Assembly: GCF_004745805.1 (NCBI RefSeq)
Contig: NZ_SRLQ01000013.1
Location: 1-64,000 of the forward strand
DNA length: 64,000 nt
Direction: 5' to 3'
Source: Mycolicibacterium sp. CH28
GTDB lineage: Bacteria; Actinomycetota; Actinomycetes; Mycobacteriales; Mycobacteriaceae
This document shows, one piece after another, positions 52,756-61,660 of the stretch; the stretch's first letter is position 1; every line of letters begins with the position of its first letter. The position numbers and the translations under genes are program-made. The notes below the pieces were generated by a model. That model did not search any database and was not told where the DNA came from. It saw nothing but the letters and a program-made list of their open reading frames with translations.

Positions 52756-53565
52756 TTGGACCTGCTACTTCTCACCGTCGACCCGCACCCGGAGTCGGTG
52801 CTGCCTTCGTTGGCGCTGCTCGCGCACAATGTGCGCTCCGCGCCGACCGAGGTGTCGTCGCTGCTGGAGGCGGGCAGTGCGGATGTCGCGATCGTCGACG
52901 CCCGCAGTGACCTGGCTGCGGCCCGCGGCTTGTGCCGACTGCTCGGCACCACCGGGACCTCGGTTCCCGTGGTGGCCGTGGTCAACGAGGGCGGTCTCGT
53001 GGCGGTCAACGTTGACTGGGGCCTGGACGAGATCCTGCTGCCCAGCACCGGACCGGCCGAGATCGATGCCCGACTGCGCCTGCTTGTGGGCCGCCGTGGC
53101 GGCGTGGCCAGTCAGGAGAGTGCTGGCAAGGTCAGTCTCGGTGAGTTGGTCATCGACGAGGGCACGTACACCGCGCGATTGCGTGGCCGCCCCCTTGATC
53201 TGACCTACAAGGAATTCGAGCTCTTGAAGTACCTCGCCCAGCATGCTGGCCGGGTGTTCACCCGTGCCCAGTTGTTGCAAGAGGTGTGGGGGTACGACTT
53301 CTTCGGCGGCACCCGCACGGTCGACGTGCACGTGCGGCGACTACGCGCCAAGCTCGGCCCGGAGTACGAATCCCTGATCGGCACCGTCCGCAACGTGGGC
53401 TACAAGGCCGTCCGGCCGGCCCGGGGCCGTCCCGCTGCCGTCGAGACCGACTACGACGAAGACACCGACGAAGACGGCTTCGACGACGCTGAGCAAACCA
53501 TCTCCGATTCGATACGGGACGCCGTGCGCTCCGGTCCGGTATCGCAGCCGCTGCGTAGTCAGTGA
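52756..53565 (+). CDS. OmpR/GlnR-type response regulator
   Basis: About 269 residues. An atypical N-terminal receiver (LLLLTVDPHPESVLPSLALLAHNVRSAP, VAIVDARSDLAAARGLCRLL) is followed by a winged-helix DNA-binding domain (LVIDEGTYTARLRGRPLDLTYKEFELLKYLAQHAGRVFTRAQLLQEVWGYDFFGGTRTVDVHVRRLRAKLG-like region). The tail is very acidic. It matches M. tuberculosis Rv0818, a GlnR homologue with regulatory links to nitrogen metabolism. Start: GGAGAG (52746-52751) serves as ribosome-binding site, so a TTG at 52756 is more likely than the TTG at 52744, which overlaps it. The stop overlaps mshD. Confidence 0.85.
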   Translation: MDLLLLTVDPHPESVLPSLALLAHNVRSAPTEVSSLLEAGSADVAIVDARSDLAAARGLCRLLGTTGTSVPVVAVVNEGGLVAVNVDWGLDEILLPSTGPAEIDARLRLLVGRRGGVASQESAGKVSLGELVIDEGTYTARLRGRPLDLTYKEFELLKYLAQHAGRVFTRAQLLQEVWGYDFFGGTRTVDVHVRRLRAKLGPEYESLIGTVRNVGYKAVRPARGRPAAVETDYDEDTDEDGFDDAEQTISDSIRDAVRSGPVSQPLRSQ

Positions 53566-54494
53566 CGGCCCCGGTCTGGCGGACCGCCCTGTCGGAGGTC
53601 GAGCAGGAACAGGTGCGCGCGCTGGTCGATGCCGCGACCCGATCCGACGGCGTCGCCCCGGTCGGTGAGCACGTGCTGCGGGAGTTGCCACATGCTCGGA
53701 CCGGCCACCTGCTGGCCATCGCCGACCCGGATGTGGTCGGTTACCTCAACCTGACGCCGGGCCGCGACGGCGCCGACTCGATGGGCGAGCTCGTCGTCCA
53801 CCCCGACGCGCGCCGCCGCGGAATCGGCACGGCACTGCTGCTCGCCGCGGCCCGGGACAGCGGCGGGCGGGTGCGGTTCTGGGCGCATGGCACCCTGTCC
53901 GGCGCCCGCGCGGTGGCTGACTCATTGCACATGCAGGTGACCCGCGAGCTGCTCCTGATGCGGCGGACGCTGCGGGACCTTCCCGACATCGTCGTTCCCC
54001 CTGGTGTCCGGATTCGCGCCTACGCAGGCCCCGACGACCACGCCGAACTGCTGCGCGTCAACAACGCCGCATTCTCCTGGCATCCCGAACAGGGCGGCTG
54101 GAGCGAATCCGACATCGACGAGCGCCGCAACGAGCCGTGGTTCGATCCCGAGGGTCTCTTTCTGGCTTTCGACGAGGACACCAACGCGCTGCTCGGCTTC
54201 CACTGGACGAAGGTGCACGCCGAGCATCCGGGCCTGGGGGAGGTGTATGTAGTCGGGGTCGATCCGGCCGCCCAGGGCCGTGGCCTCGGCCGGGTACTTA
54301 CCCTGGTCGGCATCGACTACCTGGCCGATCGACTGGGCTCCGAGGCTGAGCCGGCGGTCATCCTCTACGTCGAGGCCGACAACACCGCGGCGGTGAAGAC
54401 CTACCAACGGCTGGGATTTGCTGTGTTGAGCGTCGATACAGCCTATGGGCCGCCCTCGTCAGCGAATATTGGCGCCGCCGCTGAGGCCGGCTAG
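53562..54494 (+). CDS. mshD: Mycothiol synthase MshD
   Basis: A 310-residue protein of two tandem GNAT domains. It acetylates Cys-GlcN-Ins with acetyl-CoA in the last step of mycothiol synthesis. The first domain has DSMGELVVHPDARRRGIGTALLLAA, the second EVYVVGVDPAAQGRGLGRVLTLVG with the R/Q-x-x-G-x-G/A acetyl-CoA loop and EADNTAAVKTYQRLGFAV. ERRNEPWFDPEGLFLAFD is typical of MshD. The GTG overlaps the regulator's stop codon, so the two are coupled. Its presence confirms an actinobacterium. Confidence 0.95.
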   Translation: MTAPVWRTALSEVEQEQVRALVDAATRSDGVAPVGEHVLRELPHARTGHLLAIADPDVVGYLNLTPGRDGADSMGELVVHPDARRRGIGTALLLAAARDSGGRVRFWAHGTLSGARAVADSLHMQVTRELLLMRRTLRDLPDIVVPPGVRIRAYAGPDDHAELLRVNNAAFSWHPEQGGWSESDIDERRNEPWFDPEGLFLAFDEDTNALLGFHWTKVHAEHPGLGEVYVVGVDPAAQGRGLGRVLTLVGIDYLADRLGSEAEPAVILYVEADNTAAVKTYQRLGFAVLSVDTAYGPPSSANIGAAAEAG

Positions 54495-54529
54495 TTAGCG
54501 GAATTCCGCAACCCTCCGCCCCCTAACCT

Positions 54530-54547
54530 GTTCACCCCGCGTTTACC
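54530..54547 (+). promoter_or_regulatory. Pho-box-like direct repeat upstream of pstS
   Basis: GTTCACC (54530-54536) and GTTTACC (54541-54547) are direct repeats with an 11-base period, separated by CCGC. This is the arrangement of actinobacterial PhoP/RegX3 boxes. It lies about 100 bases before the pstS start. Binding by the SenX3-RegX3 system under phosphate limitation is the likely role. Confidence 0.65.
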
Positions 54548-54645
54548 TTCCATGAGGGTTCCGGCCACCCCCAGCGCCTAACTTCCCGGGTGATGCACGT
54601 GCTCCTACCGGGGCGAACAGGGCAACACTGGAGAAAGTGGGATAG

Positions 54646-55773
54646 GTGAATCTGAACAGCTTTGGCAAGGCGTTCTTCGCGACCGTGTCAGCGACGGCAA
54701 TCACCGGACTGACGCTCACCGCGTGCGGAAGCGATAACAACGCGGCGTCGTCGTCGTCGACCGGAGCGTCCGGCTCGTCCAGCGCATCGGCCGACTGCGG
54801 TGGCAAGAACGCCCTGACCGCCGAGGGCTCGACTGCGCAGCAGAACGCCATCGCGGTGTTCAACCAGGTGTGGGGCCAGAAGTGCGCGGGCAAGAACCTC
54901 TCCTACAACCCGACCGGCTCGGGCGCGGGTGTCACGCAGTTCATCGCTGGCCAGGTTGATTTCGCCGGCTCCGACTCGGCGCTGAACAAGGACCAGGTCG
55001 ACCCCGCCGCCAAGCGCTGCGCCGGTAACCCGGCCTGGAACCTGCCGCTGGTCTTCGGTCCCGTCGCGCTGGGCTACAACCTGCCGGGTGTCGACAAGCT
55101 CGTGGTCAACGCCGACGTGCTCGCCAAGATCTTCACCGGTGCCGTCACCAACTGGAACGATCCGGCGATCGCCGCGCTGAACAGTGGTGTCTCGCTGCCT
55201 GACCAGAAGATCACCCCGATCTACCGCTCGGACTCCTCAGGCACCACCGATAACTTCCAGAAGTACCTGGGCGCCGCCGCCCCGCAGACCTGGACCAAGG
55301 GTGCGGGCAAGGAGTTCCAGGGCGGCGCCGGGGAAGGCGCGCAGAAGACCGCAGGCGTGGTCCAGGCTGTGCAGGCCACCCCGGGTGCGATCGGCTACGT
55401 CGAGAAGGGCTTCGCCGACCAGGCCAAGCTGACGGTTGCTCAGATCGACAACGGTGGCGGACCCGTCGCGCTGACCGACGACACCGCCAAGGCGGCGATC
55501 GACTCCGCGAAGATCTCCGGTGCCGGCAACGATCTGGTCCTGGACCTGAACGCCCTGTACTCCACCAAGGCGGCCGGCGCCTACCCGCTGATGCTGGCGA
55601 CCTACGAGATCGTATGTTCGAAGGGCTACTCGGCTGACACCGCTGCTGCCGTCAAGTCTTTCCTGACCGTGGCCGCCAATGACGGCCAGGCTGGGCTGGC
55701 GGCCGCCGGTTACGTTCCGCTGCCGGATGCCTTTAAGCAGCGCCTACTGACGTCGGTCGACGCGATCCAGTGA
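54646..55773 (+). CDS. pstS: Phosphate-binding lipoprotein PstS
   Basis: A 375-residue periplasmic phosphate receptor. The signal peptide ends in the lipobox LTAC (Cys27), followed by a Ser-rich linker. The binding protein has LTAEGSTAQQNAIAVF, GSGAGVTQFIAGQVDFAGSDSALN and IYRSDSSGTTDNFQKYL, which hold the phosphate-binding Ser/Thr/Asp residues of PstS. The GTG start is fixed by the signal peptide. It heads the pstSCAB operon; a Pho-box-like repeat lies upstream. Confidence 0.95.
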   Translation: MNLNSFGKAFFATVSATAITGLTLTACGSDNNAASSSSTGASGSSSASADCGGKNALTAEGSTAQQNAIAVFNQVWGQKCAGKNLSYNPTGSGAGVTQFIAGQVDFAGSDSALNKDQVDPAAKRCAGNPAWNLPLVFGPVALGYNLPGVDKLVVNADVLAKIFTGAVTNWNDPAIAALNSGVSLPDQKITPIYRSDSSGTTDNFQKYLGAAAPQTWTKGAGKEFQGGAGEGAQKTAGVVQAVQATPGAIGYVEKGFADQAKLTVAQIDNGGGPVALTDDTAKAAIDSAKISGAGNDLVLDLNALYSTKAAGAYPLMLATYEIVCSKGYSADTAAAVKSFLTVAANDGQAGLAAAGYVPLPDAFKQRLLTSVDAIQ

Positions 55774-55818
55774 TTGGGCTGGCGAGGTAGGTCGATTGCG
55801 GCGACGATGGAGAGATTA

Positions 55819-56862
55819 ATGAGCGAAGGGATCGATGTGACAACGCCTAATCCAGCGAATGCCGGATCGGGTGAGGTCATCGCGGAGCCGGTCCCCGAAA
55901 GGCCTGCCCGCTCGACGAATCCGTCGAGCGGGGGCAAGACGCGTCCTGGAGATGCGATCTTCCGAGGTCTCTCGGAGGGCTCGGGCATCCTCATCATCGC
56001 CATGATCGCCGCGATCGGCTTCTTCCTCGTCTGGCGTGCGGTCCCGGCCCTGACCCGCAACGAGGTGAACTTCTTCACTTACGGCGGCAACTGGGTCACC
56101 ACCGATACCGCGCACATGAAGTTCGGGATCTTCGAACTGATTCAGGTCACGGTGTTCGTCTCGCTGTTCGCGCTCGTCCTGGCTATGCCCGTCGCGCTGG
56201 GTATTGCGATCTTTCTGACGCAGTACTCGCCGCGGCGGATGGCCGGGCCGCTGGGCTACATGGTGGACCTGTTGGCCGCGGTGCCGTCGATCATCTACGG
56301 CGTGTGGGGTATCTACGTTTTGGCCCCCGTGATCAAGCCGGTGGCGGTGTGGCTAAACAGCAGCCTGGGCTGGCTGTTCCTGTTCCAGACAGGGAACGCG
56401 TCGGTGGCTGGCGGCGGCACGATCTTCACCGCGGGGATCGTGCTGGCGGTGATGATCCTGCCGATCATCACCGCGGTTGCCCGCGAGGTGTTCGTGCAGA
56501 CGCCGCGCGGTCAGATCGAGGCGGCGCTGGCACTGGGCGCGACCCGCTGGGAAGTGGTCAGGACAACGGTGCTGCCGTTCGGGTTGTCCGGCTATGTCAG
56601 CGGGGCGATGCTCGGTCTGGGCCGGGCCCTGGGTGAGACGATCGCTCTGTTGATCATCCTGCGTGGGACGCAGAAGGCGTTCGGTTGGTCGTTGTTCGAC
56701 GGCGGCTACACGTTCGCTAGCAAGATCGCTTCGGCTGCTTCGGAGTTCAACGACCAGTACAAAGCCGGCGCCTACATTGCCGCCGGCTTGGTGCTGTTCA
56801 TCCTGACCTTCGTGGTCAATTCGCTGGCCCGCGCCGCGGTAGCCGGAAGGGGAGCGCGATGA
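55819..56862 (+). CDS. pstC: Phosphate ABC transporter permease PstC
   Basis: A 347-residue permease with a cytoplasmic N-terminal tail of about 55 residues and six transmembrane segments. The EAA loop reads GQIEAALALGATRWEVVRTTVLPFGLSGYVSGAMLGLGRALGETIAL. VDLLAAVPSIIYGVWGIYVLAPVI is typical of PstC. I choose the ATG reading MSEGIDVTTPN, which has GGAGAG 6-7 bases upstream; an ATG at 55807 is the alternative. The stop overlaps the pstA ATG. Confidence 0.93.
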   Translation: MSEGIDVTTPNPANAGSGEVIAEPVPERPARSTNPSSGGKTRPGDAIFRGLSEGSGILIIAMIAAIGFFLVWRAVPALTRNEVNFFTYGGNWVTTDTAHMKFGIFELIQVTVFVSLFALVLAMPVALGIAIFLTQYSPRRMAGPLGYMVDLLAAVPSIIYGVWGIYVLAPVIKPVAVWLNSSLGWLFLFQTGNASVAGGGTIFTAGIVLAVMILPIITAVAREVFVQTPRGQIEAALALGATRWEVVRTTVLPFGLSGYVSGAMLGLGRALGETIALLIILRGTQKAFGWSLFDGGYTFASKIASAASEFNDQYKAGAYIAAGLVLFILTFVVNSLARAAVAGRGAR

Positions 56863-57773
56863 CCTCGACTTTGGACCGCCCGGTCAAGGCGCCTACGTTC
56901 CAGGGCGTCAGTTTGCGCAGGAAGGTGGCCAACAACGCCGCCACGGTTTTGGTATCGGCGTCGGTGGCCGTCGCCGTGGTACCGCTGCTGTGGGTGCTGT
57001 ATTCGGTTATCTCCAAGGGTTTCACCGTCGTCCTGGCCAGTACGTGGTGGACCAATTCGCAGGCCGGTATGACGGCCTTCGCGGCGGGCGGCGGTGTTTA
57101 CCACGCGCTGGTCGGCACGCTGCTGCAAGGTCTGGTGTGTGCGATCATTTCGGTCCCGATCGGCGTGTTCACCGGGATCTACCTGGTTGAGTACGGCGGC
57201 GGGACCAGGCTGGGCAAGGTGACCACCTTCATGGTGGACATCCTCACCGGCGTGCCGTCGATCGTCGCCGCGCTGTTCATCTATGCGCTGTGGGTGGCCA
57301 CGCTCGGTTTCCCGCGGTCGGGCTTCGCGGTGTCGCTGGCCTTGGTGCTGTTGATGATCCCGGTGATTGTCCGATCCACCGAGGAGATGCTGCGCATCGT
57401 GCCGATGGACCTGCGCGAGGCCAGCTACGCGCTGGGCGTCCCGAAGTGGAAGACCATTGCGCGGATCGTGATTCCGACAGCGCTGTCGGGCATTGTCACC
57501 GGCATCATGCTGGCGCTGGCCCGAGTGATGGGTGAGACCGCACCGCTGCTGATCCTGGTCGGCTACTCGCAGGCGATGAATTTCGACATGTTCAACGGGT
57601 TCATGGGCTCGCTGCCCGGCATGATGTACGACCAGACCTCGGCGGGTGCCGGTGCCAATCCTGTGCCCACGGACCGGCTCTGGGGTGCGGCGCTGACGCT
57701 CGTCCTGCTGATTGCTGTCCTGAACATCGGCGCCCGCTTCATCTCCAAGTTCTTTGCTCCCAAGAAGGTGTAG
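56859..57773 (+). CDS. pstA: Phosphate ABC transporter permease PstA
   Basis: A 304-residue permease with six hydrophobic segments and the PstA signature VDILTGVPSIVAALFIYALWV. The EAA loop is MDLREASYALGVPKWKTIARIVIPTALSGIVTGIMLALARVMGETAPLLILVG. It dimerises with PstC to form the membrane channel. Coupled to pstC by a 4-base ATGA overlap; pstB follows after 9 bases. Confidence 0.94.
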   Translation: MTSTLDRPVKAPTFQGVSLRRKVANNAATVLVSASVAVAVVPLLWVLYSVISKGFTVVLASTWWTNSQAGMTAFAAGGGVYHALVGTLLQGLVCAIISVPIGVFTGIYLVEYGGGTRLGKVTTFMVDILTGVPSIVAALFIYALWVATLGFPRSGFAVSLALVLLMIPVIVRSTEEMLRIVPMDLREASYALGVPKWKTIARIVIPTALSGIVTGIMLALARVMGETAPLLILVGYSQAMNFDMFNGFMGSLPGMMYDQTSAGAGANPVPTDRLWGAALTLVLLIAVLNIGARFISKFFAPKKV

Positions 57774-57782
57774 GCAAACTCC

Positions 57783-58559
57783 ATGGCCAAACGGCTTGAC
57801 CTCAAAGACGTCAACATCTATTACGGTGCCTTCCACGCTGTGGCCGACGTGTCGCTGGCGGTGCCGCCGCGCAGCGTGACAGCATTCATCGGGCCCTCGG
57901 GTTGCGGTAAATCCACGGTGCTGCGTTGCCTCAACCGTATGCATGAGGTGATCCCGGGTGCCTATGTGGAGGGCTCGGTGCTGCTCGACGGTGAGGACAT
58001 CTACGCCTCCGGCGTCGACCCGGTGGGCGTGCGCAAGACCATCGGAATGGTCTTCCAGCGGCCGAACCCGTTCCCCACCATGTCGATTCGCGACAATGTC
58101 GTGGCGGGTCTGAAGTTGCAGGGTGTGCGCAACCGCAAGGTCCTCGACGAGACCTGCGAACGCTCGCTCAAAGGTGCGAACCTGTGGAACGAGGTCAAGG
58201 ATCGCCTAGAGAAGCCCGGTGGCGGTCTGTCGGGCGGTCAGCAGCAGCGGCTGTGCATTGCCCGCGCCATCGCGGTGCAGCCTGACGTGCTGCTGATGGA
58301 CGAGCCGTGCTCGGCCTTGGATCCGATCTCCACCCTGGCCATCGAGGATCTGATCTCGGAACTCAAGCAGGAGTTCACGATCGTGATCGTGACCCACAAC
58401 ATGCAGCAGGCTGCCCGGGTCAGCGATCAGACCGCGTTCTTCAACCTGGAGGCCACCGGAAAGCCGGGCAGGCTTGTTGAGATCGACGACACCGAGAAGA
58501 TCTTCTCCAACCCCAGCCAGAAGGCCACCGAGGACTACATCTCCGGACGGTTTGGCTAG
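57783..58559 (+). CDS. pstB: Phosphate ABC transporter ATPase PstB
   Basis: A 258-residue ATPase. It has Walker A GPSGCGKST (about residues 37-45), MVFQRPNPFPTMSIRDNVVAGLKLQG (Q-loop), signature LSGGQQQR, Walker B LLMDEPCSALDPIST and IVTHNMQQAARVSDQTAFF. LKGANLWNEVKDRLEKPGGGLSG is specific for PstB. It energises PstC/PstA and, with PhoU, signals phosphate status to SenX3-RegX3. A strong terminator follows the stop. Confidence 0.96.
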   Translation: MAKRLDLKDVNIYYGAFHAVADVSLAVPPRSVTAFIGPSGCGKSTVLRCLNRMHEVIPGAYVEGSVLLDGEDIYASGVDPVGVRKTIGMVFQRPNPFPTMSIRDNVVAGLKLQGVRNRKVLDETCERSLKGANLWNEVKDRLEKPGGGLSGGQQQRLCIARAIAVQPDVLLMDEPCSALDPISTLAIEDLISELKQEFTIVIVTHNMQQAARVSDQTAFFNLEATGKPGRLVEIDDTEKIFSNPSQKATEDYISGRFG

Positions 58560-58576
58560 CGGTATTGCGCTAGAAC

Positions 58577-58614
58577 GCTAAAACCCGGTATCGCGAGCGA
58601 TACCGGGTTTTAGC
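58577..58614. terminator. Bidirectional terminator between convergent pstB and phoU
   Basis: A perfect 17-bp stem (left arm 58577-58593, right arm 58598-58614) with a 4-base CGAG loop. The arms contain CTAAAACCCGG and CCGGGTTTTAG, so a T-run occurs on each strand at the 3' side of the stem. This is the cleanest terminator in the window. Confidence 0.88.
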
Positions 58615-58644
58615 GGCTGTTCAGCTCCAGAGCTAGCGATAGCC

Positions 58645-59310
58645 TCAGTAGGTCGGGATTTCCTCTTCTTCGGGCAGCCGGCCGGTCACCTGGAAGATCA
58701 CCCGCCGGGCAATCTCCACCGTGTGGTCGGCAAAGCGCTCGTAGAAGCGGCCCAGCAGCGTGACGTCGACGGCAGCGGCGACGCCGTGCTTCCACTCACG
58801 GTCCATCAGCACGGTGAACAGGTGGCGGTGCAGGTCGTCCATCGCGTCGTCTTCTTCGCGGATGCGGCGGGCCTTCTCCGGATCTCGAGACAGTAGAACC
58901 TCACGTGCACTGTTACCCAATTCAACTGCTACACGGCCCATTTCGGCGAAATAGCCGTTGACCTCCTCGGGCAGAACATGCTGAGGATGGCGCCGACGGG
59001 CGATCTTGGCGACATGCAGCGCCAGTGCCCCCATCCGGTCGACGTCAGCGACGATCTGGATGGAGCTGACGATCGCCCGCAGGTCACCGGCCACTGGCGC
59101 CTGAAGAGCCAGCAGTACGAAGGCTGCTTCCTCTGCGCGGGAGCTGGCGGCCGAGATCTGTTCGTGGTCGCTGATGACCTGTTCGGCAAGCACTAGATCG
59201 GCCTGCAGCAGCGCCTGTGTCGCTCGCTCCATCGCGACTCCGGCCATCCGGCACATTTCGGCCAGCTGGTTAGTCAGAGCGTCGAGCTGCTCGTGGTACG
59301 CGGTCCGCAT
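58645..59310 (-). CDS. phoU: Phosphate-specific transport regulator PhoU (PhoY2)
   Basis: A 221-residue protein of two three-helix repeats, starting MRTAYHEQLDALTNQLAEMCRMAG. Metal-binding acidic motifs occur in DVDRMGALALHVAKIARRR and GRFYERFADHTVEIARRVIF (E/DxxxD type). Mycobacterial PhoY proteins link the Pst transporter to the SenX3 kinase and repress RegX3 signalling in high phosphate; phoY2 (Rv0821c) sits at this position. The frame is open upstream, but family similarity starts at the chosen ATG. Confidence 0.93.
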   Translation of the reverse strand: MRTAYHEQLDALTNQLAEMCRMAGVAMERATQALLQADLVLAEQVISDHEQISAASSRAEEAAFVLLALQAPVAGDLRAIVSSIQIVADVDRMGALALHVAKIARRRHPQHVLPEEVNGYFAEMGRVAVELGNSAREVLLSRDPEKARRIREEDDAMDDLHRHLFTVLMDREWKHGVAAAVDVTLLGRFYERFADHTVEIARRVIFQVTGRLPEEEEIPTY

Positions 59311-59404
59311 GGGTTCCACCCTACTTTCTGCGAGCGACCGGGGTATGCCGCGATGGGGTGAACGAACGGTGAATGAAAGCAAACAGCGGAATCCGCGGGC
59401 GGGC

Positions 59405-61426
59405 CTACTCGCAGGTGACGTCCGCGGCGTTGGTCACCGTCAGATCCTCGGGAAGTTGCGTCGGGGTGCTGCTGGAGTTGTGGCTGACGTGCACGCTGAC
59501 CGCCGATCCGCTGGGCGGTGGCGCGTTGACGACGCTGAAGTCCGGTCCGAGCACCACCTGCACGGTGTCACTGAGATGGTCGACCCGCTCCATCTGTGCG
59601 GCCGGGAAGGCAGCCGCAACGGTCGCGGCGGCCTGCTCGTTGCCGGCCGAGAACATGACCGTTGTCGAGCCGACCGAGCCCGAGTAGTCGTCGGGAGTCA
59701 GGACATTGAATCCGTGTTCGCGCAGCGCCGTGGCCGTGGTAGCGCCGAGGCCCGACTGGCCGGTGGCGTTCGAGACCTGCACGGTGATGTCGTGGGGATC
59801 GGTGGTGACGGCATTGACCAGCTCGGCGTGGGTTTCGGCCGGCTGGTCTGCCGGGCTCCGGGGCCTGGCCTGGAGCGCCTGGCTCGCCGCCGTCATCGGA
59901 CTCGTCGTGGCGTTGGTGTCGTTCTCGCCCGGTAGCGGGTCGTCGTTGATGATCGCATCGAACAGTGCTCGGATGCCGTCGGTGCGCGGCTCTTCGTTAC
60001 CGTCGGCGTCGGTGACCCCGGTGGTGGGGACGGTGACGAAGGTGATCCGGCCGGCGTTCACGCCCTGGAGGGACTGGCCGAGATCAACGAGGTCTTTGGT
60101 CTTGACGTTGTCGACGTAGGTGTCGTCGACGAACATGTTGACCACGTTGTTGAGCTTGCTCAGGCTGAACAGGGTGTCCTGGGAGATTATCGAGCGCAGC
60201 AGCGAGGACAGAAACAGCTGCTGGCGTTTGATGCGGCCATAATCGCCGTTGAACTCGGTGGTGACCTGGCGGGCGCGCACGTAGTTCAGGGCGGTGTGCC
60301 CATCGAGGGTCTGACGGCCGGCGTTGGCGAGCACCGTGCCGAGTTCGTAGTCCTGCAGCGGCGTGGTGCTGCACACCTCGACCCCGCCGACAGCGTCGAC
60401 CATCTTGGCGAATCCGGCGAAGTCGACCGCCATGAACCGGTTGATGGACAGCCCCGACATCTTTTGGATGACCTTCACCAAGCACTTCGGACCGCCGAAC
60501 GCGTACGCCGAATTCAGTTTGGTCTCGGTATAGCGGTAGTCGTCACTCCACTCGCCGCTTTGCTTGTCGTATACCGGGCCGTACTTTCCGGTGTTGGAAT
60601 CCCACGCCTGGCACTTCATCGGGGTGATGGCGAGGTCGCGGGGGAAGGACACGACGACGACGCGTTTGCGGTCGGCCGGGACGTTCACCAGCATGATCGT
60701 GTCCGAGCGGGCGCCCTCGGCGTCCTGGGTGGTGCCGGCGCCCATGTCACCGTTGGCGCCAGTCCTGGTGTCGACACCGACGATCAGATAGTTCTCGTCG
60801 CCGAACTGGGCGTTGGGGTCGAGGATGTCGTGCGAATTGGGATCGAGCGCGGCCACCTTCCGCAGCTGGTCGTTCTTGGTGGACTGCCACTGCCACGCCC
60901 CGCCGGTAAGCACGAGTGCCGAAACCGCGAACAGTGCCGCCGCCGATCGGCCGGCCAGCAGGACGGGCTTGCGTGACTTGGTCTTCTTCGCCGTGGACCG
61001 GCGGGCTTTCCGGCCTTTCGGTCGCTTGCCGGGCTCGTCGTCGACCGGTTCGGGTTCGGCGGGCAGCGGTTGTCGCGGCCAGCTGATGGCCTCGAGATCG
61101 GGCACTTCGTCGGCGTATGCCGCGGTGACGACCGCGATGGGTTCTGTCAGGTCAGCTGAGTCGTCCGGCGGCGGGGTTTCGACCCGATGGCGGGCAGGCT
61201 CGCCGGCGGGCATGGCGCCGGACACCTTCGCGATGAGGTCGGCGACGGTGACACCTTCGGTGTGGTTCCCGGCAGGTGCCGACGGTTCGGCCGCCGGCTG
61301 TCCGGCTGCCGAAGCACGCTCCCACGGCGCCGCCATCGGCGCCGGCCGCGGGGTACGGGTGATCCGTTCCCCCGATGTGTCAGGGGCGCGGTGCTGGCCA
61401 GGGGCGGCGTTATCGCCGTCACTCAT
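59405..61426 (-). CDS. LytR-CpsA-Psr (LCP) family cell-wall glycopolymer ligase
   Basis: A 673-residue protein: a long disordered cytoplasmic tail (1-150, Pro/Ala/Glu-rich, ending in a Lys/Arg-rich stretch), one transmembrane helix (about 154-178), an extracytoplasmic LCP domain (about 210-450) and a C-terminal LytR_C domain (about 545-640). LCP motifs include RSDTIMLVNVPADRKRVVVVSFPRD, NSAYAFGGPKCLVKVIQKMSGL and LNYVRARQVTTEFNGDYGRIKRQQ, with the Arg residues that bind the polyprenyl pyrophosphate. LCP enzymes attach arabinogalactan to peptidoglycan; the main mycobacterial ligase is Lcp1 (Rv3267), so this Rv0822c-type protein is probably an accessory paralogue. Confidence 0.9.
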   Translation of the reverse strand: MSDGDNAAPGQHRAPDTSGERITRTPRPAPMAAPWERASAAGQPAAEPSAPAGNHTEGVTVADLIAKVSGAMPAGEPARHRVETPPPDDSADLTEPIAVVTAAYADEVPDLEAISWPRQPLPAEPEPVDDEPGKRPKGRKARRSTAKKTKSRKPVLLAGRSAAALFAVSALVLTGGAWQWQSTKNDQLRKVAALDPNSHDILDPNAQFGDENYLIVGVDTRTGANGDMGAGTTQDAEGARSDTIMLVNVPADRKRVVVVSFPRDLAITPMKCQAWDSNTGKYGPVYDKQSGEWSDDYRYTETKLNSAYAFGGPKCLVKVIQKMSGLSINRFMAVDFAGFAKMVDAVGGVEVCSTTPLQDYELGTVLANAGRQTLDGHTALNYVRARQVTTEFNGDYGRIKRQQLFLSSLLRSIISQDTLFSLSKLNNVVNMFVDDTYVDNVKTKDLVDLGQSLQGVNAGRITFVTVPTTGVTDADGNEEPRTDGIRALFDAIINDDPLPGENDTNATTSPMTAASQALQARPRSPADQPAETHAELVNAVTTDPHDITVQVSNATGQSGLGATTATALREHGFNVLTPDDYSGSVGSTTVMFSAGNEQAAATVAAAFPAAQMERVDHLSDTVQVVLGPDFSVVNAPPPSGSAVSVHVSHNSSSTPTQLPEDLTVTNAADVTCE

Positions 61427-61660
61427 GTTCCAGTCGCCTCCGACTCTGGTGAAGTCTCGCGCTTCGGTGCGCCTGCTAAATCGTGGTGTGGTTTCTCGGC
61501 ATCATTGCCGGATCGCCGATCGTCGGCGTCCCAACCGTCCTATGTCTTGTAGCAGCAGTCGATGGGACTCCGCCAATCCTGCGGCCCGCGACAAGATCAC
61601 CATCGTACTGAGACAAGGCGTGCTGCCGCTAGCTCGCACAGATGTCGGCACCGTCTCGGT
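61427..61660. other. Intergenic region between dus and the LCP gene
   Basis: About 230 bases without a credible gene. The open frames here are shadows of the neighbours. No hairpin stands out. The promoter of the LCP gene presumably lies here, as does the 3' end of the dus transcript. Confidence 0.4.

Noticed and set aside
61427..61660. A gene in the dus-LCP gap
   Set aside because: The plus-strand frame through this region is mainly antisense to the LCP gene and has no start signal or domain.
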